This document shows, in pieces, positions 1-5,172 of a stretch of DNA of 5,172 nucleotides. The stretch is taken from the NCBI GenBank assembly GCA_028290125.1, contig JAQGKM010000234.1:1-5172 (forward strand). Direction: 5' to 3'. A program made the position numbers and the translations under genes. The notes under the pieces were generated by a model. The model searched no databases and was not told the DNA's origin. It saw only the letters and a program-made list of their open reading frames with translations. Source of the DNA: Hyphomicrobiales bacterium. GTDB taxonomy: Bacteria; Pseudomonadota; Alphaproteobacteria; Rhizobiales; Beijerinckiaceae. Position 1 is the stretch's first letter, and every line of letters begins with the position of its first letter.

Positions 1-887
1 GCGTCGTCGTGGTCCTTCGCGTCGGCGGGATCGATGGTGAGCAGCGGCAGTGCGCGCCAGTCTTCGCGATGGTCCATCGTGGCGGCGCGGGCGGTGTCGG
101 CCTCGGCCAGCGTTTCAGGCCGGAAAACATTGGGGATGTTGTGCGCGTGAATGGCGATCAGGCTGACGGCCTTTTCGTTCTTCAGCGAGCCGAGACGTTC
201 CTTCACGCGCGCGGCGGGCAGGCCGAAGCGGCCCTCGCGCATGATCTCCACGGCGACGAGATCGCCGTCCTGCGCCTCGCGTTCGGCGCCGGGCGGGATC
301 GCGAGTTCGCGATTCATGTTCTTCTTGTCGACCGGGATCAGACGTCCGCCGCCGGTTGGCAGCGCGCGGTAGATGCCCAGCACCTGCATCTTGGCGCGCG
401 ACAGAAGCTTGATGACGCGCGCGACGTAGACGAGCTTGTCGCCATCGCTGTCCTCGGACAATTCAGCGCGCAGGAGGGCGCGGTCGCCAACGCCGGGCGC
501 CGGTTGTCCGGGACGCGCCTTGCGCGGCGTGTTGATGATGATCTTGGGCGGCGGACCGAGCTCTTCGTCCCACTCGACAGGCGTCGCCAGCAATTCGCCG
601 TCGCGGTCGCGCTTGTTGATGTCGGCCAGCACGACATTGGGCAGCAGGCCCTTCTTGTGCAGGACCTTGCCGCGCCGTTCGACGGCGCCGTCGCTCTCGA
701 GCTCCTTGAGCAGGGCCTTGAGCCCGATCCGGTCGGCGCCCTTGATGCCGAACGCCCGCGACACCTCGCGCTTGCCGATCTTCACCGGCTGCCCACCCGC
801 AGCCTCACGCTCGCGCGCAATGAAGGCGAGAATGTCGGACTTGGAGGGCAGGGGAGCGCGGCTGGCGGGTTCAGGTTTCTTCGGCAT
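1..887 (-). CDS. rnr: Ribonuclease R, N-terminal 295 codons (3' part cut off by the window edge)
   Basis: RNase R is a cytoplasmic 3'-to-5' exoribonuclease that degrades structured RNA (mRNA decay, rRNA and tmRNA-linked quality control). I translated the minus strand from the ATG at 887-885, which gives MPKKPEPASRAP and then an open frame to the edge. Residues ~16-80 look like the N-terminal winged-helix domain (KSDILAFIARE, then KREVSRAFGIKGADRIGLK). Residues ~80-240 fit the two cold-shock-type RNA-binding domains (KKGLLPNVVLADINKRD; later GRLIPVDKKN and DGDLVAVEIM). Near residue 253 is LIAIHAHNIP, followed by the start of the RNB domain, DWRALPLLTIDPADAKDHDD. The metal-ligand aspartates are at about 286, 292, 294 and 295, and the window ends at the next codon. 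No Shine-Dalgarno is visible before the ATG (upstream bases AACACACCTC), yet the start gives a normal family N-terminus. It lies 76 bp downstream of topA on the same strand, so co-transcription is plausible. RNase II is less likely because of the winged-helix N-terminus. The C-terminal S1 domain cannot be seen. Confidence 0.95.
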   Translation of the reverse strand, partial: MPKKPEPASRAPLPSKSDILAFIAREREAAGGQPVKIGKREVSRAFGIKGADRIGLKALLKELESDGAVERRGKVLHKKGLLPNVVLADINKRDRDGELLATPVEWDEELGPPPKIIINTPRKARPGQPAPGVGDRALLRAELSEDSDGDKLVYVARVIKLLSRAKMQVLGIYRALPTGGGRLIPVDKKNMNRELAIPPGAEREAQDGDLVAVEIMREGRFGLPAARVKERLGSLKNEKAVSLIAIHAHNIPNVFRPETLAEADTARAATMDHREDWRALPLLTIDPADAKDHDD

Positions 888-910
888 GAGGTGTGTTTAG
901 CACGAGAACC

Positions 911-922
911 CGCATTTTTGCG
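911..922. repeat. Small A/T-loop hairpin next to the main spacer hairpin
   Basis: The arms CGCA (911-914) and TGCG (919-922) surround a loop of four identical bases. It reads CGCA-AAAA-TGCG on the rnr coding strand. It sits 3 bp beyond the larger hairpin (926-951) and 23 bp before the rnr start codon, so both structures would lie in the untranslated leader of a topA-rnr transcript. A 4-bp stem is marginal on its own. Confidence 0.4.
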
Positions 923-925
923 AAA

Positions 926-951
926 CCCTCTCCCGCGCTGGCGGGGGAGGG
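926..951. repeat. G/C-rich hairpin in the topA-rnr spacer
   Basis: Arms 926-936 (CCCTCTCCCGC) and 941-951 (GCGGGGGAGGG) pair over 11 positions around the 4-base loop GCTG. One position (931/946) is a G-U wobble in plus-strand RNA and an A-C mismatch in minus-strand RNA. It lies 12 bp past the topA stop in the direction of transcription. In minus-strand RNA the stem is followed only by UUUCGC, a poor U-tract, so it is not a convincing intrinsic terminator. It could still pause or protect the topA 3' end, or be one copy of a dispersed intergenic palindrome. The inner core, CCCGC-N4-GCGGG, matches that of the dyad at 3980-3995. Confidence 0.7.
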
Positions 952-963
952 AGCGCACACGAT

Positions 964-3810
964 CTACGCTTTCTTCTTCGCAGCCGCCTTCTTGGCCGGA
1001 GCTTTCTTCTTCACGGCGGCCTTCTTGGCCGGAGCCTTCTTAGCCGGAGCCTTCTTGGCAGCAGCCTTCTTTGCCGGGGATTTCTTCGCCGCAGCCTTTT
1101 TCGCCGGGGCCTTCTTGGCCGCGCGCCTTGCGCCTGCCGGACCTTCCTTTTCGGCGATCATCGCGAGCGCGTCGTCGAGCGTGAGGTCGTCGGGCGAGAG
1201 GCTTTTGGAGATGGTGGCGTTGACCTTGCCCCATTTCACGTAAGGCCCGAAGCGTCCGGCGTTCACCGTGACGGCGCCGCCGGAGGGGTGCTGGCCGAGC
1301 AGCTTGCCGCCGCCCGCGTCGGTTCCGTTCTGCTTGGCTTCCAGCAGTTCGACCGACTGCTCGAGCGTAAAGGTCTCGGGATCGGTCCCCTTGGGGATCG
1401 TCGCGTTGATCTTGTTCCAGGCGACGTATGGCCCGAACCGGCCCGACTTGATCGAGATCGCGCCGCCCTTGGGGTGTTCGCCGACCGCGCGCGACGATCC
1501 GCCGCCGCCGAAACGGCCGCCGCCGCCGGCTTCCTTCGTCAGGATGAGATCAACCGCGCGATTGGCGCCGATGCCGAGCACGTCGTCGTCACGGCCGAGG
1601 TTCGCGTAAGTCTTGCCATGCTGCACATAGGAGCCGTAGCGCCCGATGCCGGCCACGATCGGCTCGCCGCTTTCAGGATGGCGCGCGACTTCGCGCGGCA
1701 GCGAGAGCAGCGCGAGCGCCTGCTCCAGCGTCACCTCGCCTGCCGACAGGCCCTTGGGCAGCGACGAGCGCTTCGGCTTCTCGCCTTCGCCGAGCTGCAC
1801 ATAGGCGCCGAAGCGGCCGTCGCGCAGCGTGACTTCGTCGCCGGTGTCGGGATCGTTGCCGAGCACGCGCACGCCGGGGCGCGTGTCGCCGTCTGCGCCA
1901 GGCGTCAGCGTGCGGGTGAACTTGCACTCGGGATAGTTCGAGCAGCCGATGAAGGCGCCGAATTTCGAGAGCTTCAGCGACAGCTGGCCAGCGTGGCAGG
2001 ACGGGCAGGCGCGCGGGTTCGATCCATCGCCCTTGTCGGGGAAGATGTGCGGCGCGAGCAGGTCGTTGAGATTGTCGAGCACCTGCGTGGTGCGCAGATC
2101 TTTCGTGCCCGCAAGAGCTTCCGAAAACTCCTTCCAGAAGTCGCGCAGCAATTGCTTGTAGTCGCCGTCGTGGTTGGAGACCTTGTCGAGCTTTTCCTCG
2201 AGCCCGGCCGTGAAGTCATATTCCACGTAGCGCGGGAAGAAGCTTTCGAGGAACGCCGTGACGATGCGGCCCTTGTCTTCCGGCACGAGGCGCTTCTTGT
2301 CGACGCGCACATATTCACGGTCGCGCAGCACGGCGAGCGTCGAGGCGTAGGTCGAGGGACGGCCGATGCCGAGCTCTTCCATGCGCTTGACCAGGGTCGC
2401 CTCGGTGAAGCGCGGCGGCGGCTCGGTGAAATGCTGGGCGGCCTCGATGCGCTCCTTCGACAGGCGGTCGCCCTGCGACATCGGCGGCAAGCGGCTGCCA
2501 TCCTCGTCATCCTCGTCGTCCTTGCCTTCCTGATACAGGGTCAGGAAGCCGTCGAAGCGCACGACCTGTCCGGTGGCGCGCAGATCAACGCGCCGGTAGG
2601 GCATGTTCGGCGCACTGACGTTGGCGGCGATGTCGACGCTGGTGCGCTCGAGCTCGGCCGATTCCATCTGGCTCGCGATGGTGCGCGTCCAGATGAGTTC
2701 ATAGAGCTTCGCCTGCTCGACGCTCTCGGCCTGACGCGTGAATTCGCGCGGCAGTCGGGCGAGGTCGGTCGGGCGCACGGCTTCATGCGCTTCCTGCGCA
2801 TTCTTGGCCTTGGTGGTGTATTTGCGCGGCGCGCCGGGCAGGTACTTCGCGCCATATTCCTTTTCGATCACGCTGCGGGCGCTGACGATCGCCTCGGGCG
2901 CCATGTCGACGCCGTCGGTACGCATATAAGTAATGACGCCATCCTCGTAGAGCCGCTGGGCGACCTGCATGGTGCGGGCCGGCGCGAAGCCGAGCTTGCG
3001 CGACGCTTCCTGTTGCAGGGTCGAGGTGGTGAACGGCGGGTAGGGGTGGCGCTTGGCGGGCTTCGACTCGACTGACGCGACATCGAAGGTTGCGGCGTTG
3101 AGCGCAGTCTCGAAGGCGCGCGCTTCCGCTTCCGTCCCGACATCGAGGCGGCTGTATTTCTTCCCGTCGGCGCCGACGAGGCGCGCGGTGAAGGGCGCGC
3201 CGTCCTTGGTCTTCAGGAAGGCGGCGAGCGACCAGTATTCACGCGCCCGGAATTTCTCGATCTCGAGTTCGCGGTCGCAGACGAGGCGCAGCGCCACCGA
3301 TTGCACGCGGCCGGCCGATTTCGCGCCGGGCAGCTTGCGCCACAGCACGGGAGAGAGGTTGAAGCCGACAAGATAGTCGAGCGCACGGCGCGCCAGATAG
3401 GCGTCGACCAGCGCGGTATCGATCTGGCGCGGCGACTTCATCGCTTCCAGAATGGCGGTCTTGGTGATCGCGTTGAAGACGACGCGCTCGACGTGCTTGT
3501 CCTTGAGCACCTTCTTGTTCTTCAGCACTTCCAGCACGTGCCAGGAAATCGCCTCGCCCTCGCGATCCGGATCGGTTGCGAGAATGACCTTGTCGGCGTC
3601 CTTTACGGCGGCGGCGATGTCCGACAGGCGCTTGGCGGCCTTGGCGTCGACCTCCCAGAGCATGGCGAAATCGGCCTCGGGATCGACCGACCCATCTTTG
3701 GCCGGAAGATCGCGCACGTGTCCGAACGAGGCGTAGACCTCGTAGTTCGAACCCAGATAGTTGTTGATCGTCTTGGCCTTGGCCGGCGACTCGACGATGA
3801 CGACGTCCAT
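964..3810 (-). CDS. topA: DNA topoisomerase I (type IA, omega protein)
   Basis: TopA relaxes negatively supercoiled DNA by single-strand breakage through a 5'-phosphotyrosine link, countering gyrase and limiting R-loops behind RNA polymerase. The 948-aa frame is complete. The Toprim domain (about 2-112) opens with VIVESPAKAKTI (Glu7) and has DPDREGE at 80-86 (Asp80, Asp82, Glu84, the Mg2+ site). The type IA core (~129-575) carries SAGRVQSVALRL at 165-176, FTTSTLQQEA at 260-269, the catalytic Tyr295 in GVITYMRTD with Arg297, His342 in AHEAVRPTD, and GIGRPSTYAS at 481-490. An acidic run (DDEDDEDG) lies at 431-438. One zinc ribbon follows (Cys602, 605, 623, 629); E. coli TopA has three such regions. 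Then come four Topo_C-type repeats centred on GRFGAYVQLG (665), GRYGSYVQHG (723), GRFGPYVAWN (790) and GRFGPYVKWG (852), with a Gly-rich linker near 762-772. The last ~52 residues are Lys/Ala/Pro-rich. The start is supported by the conserved N-terminus and an AGGG 8 bases upstream. The stop is TAG at 966-964. Confidence 0.98.
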   Translation of the reverse strand: MDVVIVESPAKAKTINNYLGSNYEVYASFGHVRDLPAKDGSVDPEADFAMLWEVDAKAAKRLSDIAAAVKDADKVILATDPDREGEAISWHVLEVLKNKKVLKDKHVERVVFNAITKTAILEAMKSPRQIDTALVDAYLARRALDYLVGFNLSPVLWRKLPGAKSAGRVQSVALRLVCDRELEIEKFRAREYWSLAAFLKTKDGAPFTARLVGADGKKYSRLDVGTEAEARAFETALNAATFDVASVESKPAKRHPYPPFTTSTLQQEASRKLGFAPARTMQVAQRLYEDGVITYMRTDGVDMAPEAIVSARSVIEKEYGAKYLPGAPRKYTTKAKNAQEAHEAVRPTDLARLPREFTRQAESVEQAKLYELIWTRTIASQMESAELERTSVDIAANVSAPNMPYRRVDLRATGQVVRFDGFLTLYQEGKDDEDDEDGSRLPPMSQGDRLSKERIEAAQHFTEPPPRFTEATLVKRMEELGIGRPSTYASTLAVLRDREYVRVDKKRLVPEDKGRIVTAFLESFFPRYVEYDFTAGLEEKLDKVSNHDGDYKQLLRDFWKEFSEALAGTKDLRTTQVLDNLNDLLAPHIFPDKGDGSNPRACPSCHAGQLSLKLSKFGAFIGCSNYPECKFTRTLTPGADGDTRPGVRVLGNDPDTGDEVTLRDGRFGAYVQLGEGEKPKRSSLPKGLSAGEVTLEQALALLSLPREVARHPESGEPIVAGIGRYGSYVQHGKTYANLGRDDDVLGIGANRAVDLILTKEAGGGGRFGGGGSSRAVGEHPKGGAISIKSGRFGPYVAWNKINATIPKGTDPETFTLEQSVELLEAKQNGTDAGGGKLLGQHPSGGAVTVNAGRFGPYVKWGKVNATISKSLSPDDLTLDDALAMIAEKEGPAGARRAAKKAPAKKAAAKKSPAKKAAAKKAPAKKAPAKKAAVKKKAPAKKAAAKKKA
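968..1123 (-). repeat. Tandem 15/18-bp coding repeats for the Lys/Ala/Pro tail of TopA
   Basis: Read on the plus strand, seven consecutive 15-bp units fill 1019-1123, all variants of GCCTTCTTGGCCGGA. The units at 1019, 1034 and 1049 are nearly identical; later ones diverge mainly at third codon positions. A further 15-bp unit lies at 986-1000, with 18-bp versions at 968-985 and 1001-1018, each carrying one extra lysine codon. On the coding strand they give pentapeptides of the APAKK/AAAKK/SPAKK type, covering residues ~897-947 with about 22 lysines. Basic tails like this resemble histone H1 C-termini and occur on TopA of several high-G+C bacteria, where they bind DNA and raise processivity. 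Their role here is inferred. Such arrays tend to change copy number by slippage. Confidence 0.9.
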
Positions 3811-3814
3811 GAAA

Positions 3815-3819
3815 ATACC
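3815..3819 (-). promoter_or_regulatory. Probable ribosome binding site of topA
   Basis: The coding strand reads CAGGGTATTTTC directly before the ATG. AGGG ends 8 bases from the start codon, an acceptable though not strong Shine-Dalgarno. It supports translation from the ATG at 3810, where the conserved TopA N-terminus begins. Confidence 0.5.
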
Positions 3820-3902
3820 CTGAATTTCAATAGCTTGGTGTTCGAAGTCGATCCTTGCGAAACGTCTTCCAGTGCCCCGCGGGAGCCAAGCTTGCGGAGC
3901 GA

Positions 3903-3931
3903 AACATGGTGGACCGACCCCAGCCTGTCAA
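3903..3931 (-). promoter_or_regulatory. Candidate sigma-70-type promoter for topA
   Basis: On the minus strand a perfect TTGACA (3931-3926) is followed after exactly 17 bp by CATGTT (3908-3903), which matches the -10 consensus at only 3 of 6 positions. Transcription would start near 3896, leaving a leader of about 85 nt before the topA ATG at 3810. A strong -35 with a weak -10 is acceptable for alphaproteobacterial housekeeping promoters, and its position upstream of topA fits. No experimental support is available from sequence alone. Confidence 0.4.
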
Positions 3932-3979
3932 ATGAGGGGCTCCAGCCAAGCCTGACCCGGCTGGCTTGCTCGGGCGACT

Positions 3980-3995
3980 CCCCGCTAAAGCGGGG
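3980..3995. repeat. Perfect hairpin CCCCGC-TAAA-GCGGGG upstream of the ClC gene
   Basis: A 6-bp perfect G/C stem encloses the loop TAAA. It is followed immediately by the 10-bp palindrome GCTCCGGAGC (3996-4005). The stem core is the same as in the topA-rnr spacer hairpin (926-951), which suggests a dispersed intergenic repeat family. No T-run follows on either strand, so an intrinsic terminator is unlikely. It lies about 70 bp upstream of the ClC start. Confidence 0.6.
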
Positions 3996-4010
3996 GCTCC
4001 GGAGCGCCGC

Positions 4011-4039
4011 TTGGAGACACCCTACGAATGGGCTATGCA
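4011..4039 (+). promoter_or_regulatory. Weak candidate promoter for the ClC gene
   Basis: TTGGAG (4011-4016) and TATGCA (4034-4039) are separated by 17 bp. Each matches its sigma-70 consensus hexamer at only three positions. Transcription would begin near 4046, just before the GGAG ribosome-binding sequence. Spacing and placement are right but sequence support is thin; a promoter farther upstream among the dyads is equally possible. Confidence 0.22.
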
Positions 4040-4051
4040 GGGCCTCTCTCC

Positions 4052-4055
4052 GGAG
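4052..4055 (+). promoter_or_regulatory. Ribosome binding site that decides the ClC start
   Basis: GGAG ends 5 bases before the ATG at 4061, an almost ideal Shine-Dalgarno placement. An in-frame ATG 33 bp upstream (4028) would add 11 residues (MGYAGPLSGAE) but has no comparable site, so 4061 is preferred. Confidence 0.7.
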
Positions 4056-4060
4056 CTGAA

Positions 4061-5172
4061 ATGGCTGCCTTACCCACACAGGCCTTCGAACGTTTCTTCC
4101 CATTCTGGCTGCGTACCTTCGTCCGCACCCGTGAAACTGGCCTTGCCCTGTGCGCGCTCGTCATCGGCGTCGTCTCGGGCGTGCTGGTCGGGCTGATCGC
4201 CAATGCGGCCCAGCTTCTCCACGAGTTCTTCTTCGCGTTGCCGCCCGAGCAGCGCCTGTCGGCGACCTTCGGCGTGGATGTCTGGCGCGCGCTGGCCTTT
4301 CCGATCGGCGGCGGCTTCGTGCTCTCGCTCGTCGTGTGGATCGCCGGGACGCGCTTCAAGGGCCGCATGGCCGACGCCATCGAGGCCAATGCGCTGCACG
4401 GCGGGCGGCTCAGCGTGGGCGGCTCTCTTTATATTACGCTGCAGACTTTCATCTCGAACGCCTGCGGCGCGTCCGTCGGACTGGAGGCCGCCTATACGCA
4501 GGTCTGCGGCGCGCTGGCCTCGTTCCTCGGGCGCGGACTTGCGGCGCGCCGGTCCGACATGCGCCTGCTCGTCGCCTGCGGCGCGGCCGGCGCGATCTCG
4601 GCCGCTTTCGGGGCGCCGCTGGCAGGCGCGTTCTACGCCTTCGAGGTGGTGCTGGGCGCCTATGCGGTCGCCTCGCTTGTGCCGGTGGTGGCCAGCGCGA
4701 TCGTCGCGAGCCTCGTCTCGGGGATGATCACGCAGCGGCACGGCCCGCTGCCCGTGATCACGGACTTCAACGCCGCGACCGGCGAGTTCTTCGGCCATAT
4801 CCTGATACTTGGCGTCGTCTGCGCGGTAGGCAGCATCCTGCTGATGCAGGGCGTCGCGCTGGCGGAGCGCATCTTCAGCCATCGCCGCTTGCCCGTGTTG
4901 CTGCGGCCCGCGCTCGGCGGCGTGATCGTCGGCGGCTTCGGCATCATCACGCCGCAGATTTTTGGGGCCGGGCATGGCGCCTTTCAGCTCAACCTCATGC
5001 AGTCGGTGCCGCTCGGCATGCTCGCGGGCCTGATCGTCCTGAAGGGTCTGGCGTCGGCCATCTCGCTCGGGTCGGGTTTTCGCGGCGGCCTGTTCTTCGC
5101 CTCGTTGCTGATCGGCGGATTGCTCGGACGTCTTTATGCGGAAACCGTGACGCTCTACACGCCGTTCGATTT
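4061..5172 (+). CDS. Divergent ClC-family anion channel/transporter, N-terminal 370 codons (3' end cut off)
   Basis: ClC proteins are inner-membrane homodimers that pass chloride or related anions, either as channels or as anion/proton exchangers. The translation MAALPTQAFERFF is followed by many hydrophobic segments: about 27-50, 73-95, 168-192, 201-222, 245-265, 283-297 and 315-357. Family landmarks are GAAGAISAAFGAPLAGAFYAFE at 174-195 (the ClC NAPLAG region), TPQIFGAGHGAFQ near 297-309, and KGLASAISLGSGF then GGLFFAS at 328-348. The classical motifs are altered. GSGIP of E. coli ClcA aligns roughly with KGRMA (100-104). GREGP becomes GLEAA (140-144), but the gating glutamate is kept as Glu142, as is Gln147. 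GIFAP becomes GLFFA (343-347). The position of the internal proton glutamate (E. coli Glu203) appears to be Val196, next to Glu195. It is therefore an outlying ClC subgroup, and whether it is a channel or an exchanger is open. The pore tyrosine and any CBS domains would lie beyond the edge. It is transcribed away from topA. Confidence 0.9.
   Translation, partial: MAALPTQAFERFFPFWLRTFVRTRETGLALCALVIGVVSGVLVGLIANAAQLLHEFFFALPPEQRLSATFGVDVWRALAFPIGGGFVLSLVVWIAGTRFKGRMADAIEANALHGGRLSVGGSLYITLQTFISNACGASVGLEAAYTQVCGALASFLGRGLAARRSDMRLLVACGAAGAISAAFGAPLAGAFYAFEVVLGAYAVASLVPVVASAIVASLVSGMITQRHGPLPVITDFNAATGEFFGHILILGVVCAVGSILLMQGVALAERIFSHRRLPVLLRPALGGVIVGGFGIITPQIFGAGHGAFQLNLMQSVPLGMLAGLIVLKGLASAISLGSGFRGGLFFASLLIGGLLGRLYAETVTLYTPFD

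Larger units (their letters stand above)
3811..4060. other. Divergent intergenic region between topA and the ClC gene, rich in short dyads and repeats
   Basis: These 250 bp must hold start signals for both outward-facing genes. I see no RNA gene and no convincing small protein. Perfect palindromes are CCCGCGGG (3876-3883), CAAGCTTG (3887-3894) and GCTCCGGAGC (3996-4005). Stem-loops are CCAGCC/GGCTGG (3942-3947 with 3959-3964, 11-base loop) and CCCCGC-TAAA-GCGGGG (3980-3995). Repeated words are AGCCAAGC at 3884-3891 and 3944-3951 (60 bp apart, and 10 of 11 bases match when extended), GGGGCTCC at 3936-3943 and 3993-4000, and CGGAGCG at 3895-3901 and 4000-4006. This looks like a decayed composite of palindromic repeats. 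Confidence 0.65.

Noticed and set aside
926..951. Intrinsic terminator for topA
   Set aside because: The stem is strong, but the following bases on the topA strand are UUUCGC rather than a U-run, so I list it as a hairpin of unknown role.
9..1043. A 344-codon open frame on the plus strand
   Set aside because: It is antisense to rnr and crosses the spacer into the antisense of the topA repeat tail. No domain was recognised and the opposite strand explains the region.
968..1123. CRISPR array or non-coding minisatellite
   Set aside because: The repeats have no spacers, stay in frame with topA to its stop codon and encode a recognisable basic tail.
1288..3075. A 595-codon open frame on the plus strand, opposite topA
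   Set aside because: It lies wholly antisense to a clearly conserved topA. Long antisense frames are expected in G+C-rich genes with few stop codons; the translation is Arg/Ala/Val-rich with no recognisable domain.
4028..4060. Upstream in-frame ATG as the ClC start
   Set aside because: It adds 11 residues without a good Shine-Dalgarno, while the ATG at 4061 has GGAG at ideal spacing.
3603..4103. A 166-codon minus-strand frame spanning the whole topA/ClC spacer
   Set aside because: It overlaps topA out of frame and the start of the ClC gene on the other strand. The translation looks like read-through of repeat-rich non-coding DNA. It would merit another look only if conserved in relatives.
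4070..4975. A 301-codon minus-strand frame opposite the ClC gene
   Set aside because: It is a shadow of a membrane-protein gene: hydrophobic codons read in reverse give a charged Arg/Asp/Glu/His-rich product. The ClC frame has family landmarks and a good ribosome-binding site.

Overview
The window is a G+C-rich piece of a bacterial chromosome, most likely from an alphaproteobacterium. The basis is the TopA sequence (one zinc ribbon, four C-terminal repeats, Lys/Ala/Pro tail), the topA-rnr gene order, and strong G/C preference at third codon positions. I cannot place it more finely than class. It holds three genes and two intergenic regions, and reads mainly as housekeeping DNA.

Layout: positions 1-887 (minus strand) are the 5' part of rnr, encoding RNase R. 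It is cut by the left window edge inside the metal-binding aspartate motif of the catalytic RNB domain. Positions 888-963 are a short spacer with a strong G/C-rich hairpin and a small second hairpin. Positions 964-3810 (minus) are a complete topA, encoding DNA topoisomerase I (948 aa), whose 3' end is a run of 15-18-bp repeats encoding a Lys/Ala/Pro tail. Positions 3811-4060 are a 250-bp divergent intergenic region full of short dyads and repeats; it should carry the topA promoter and the start signals of the rightward gene. Positions 4061-5172 (plus) are the first 370 codons of a ClC-family anion transporter, cut by the right edge.

How the genes relate: topA and rnr share an orientation, with topA upstream and 76 bp between them. 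They could be co-transcribed, with the hairpin acting as a partial terminator, processing site or stabiliser. TopA relaxes negative supercoils behind RNA polymerase; RNase R degrades structured RNA. The ClC gene is transcribed away from topA and has no evident functional link to it.

I found no new multi-gene system. The points most worth a second look are the ClC protein, which departs from all three classical ClC selectivity motifs while keeping the gating glutamate; the repeat-encoded basic tail of TopA; and the related C/G palindromes in both spacers.
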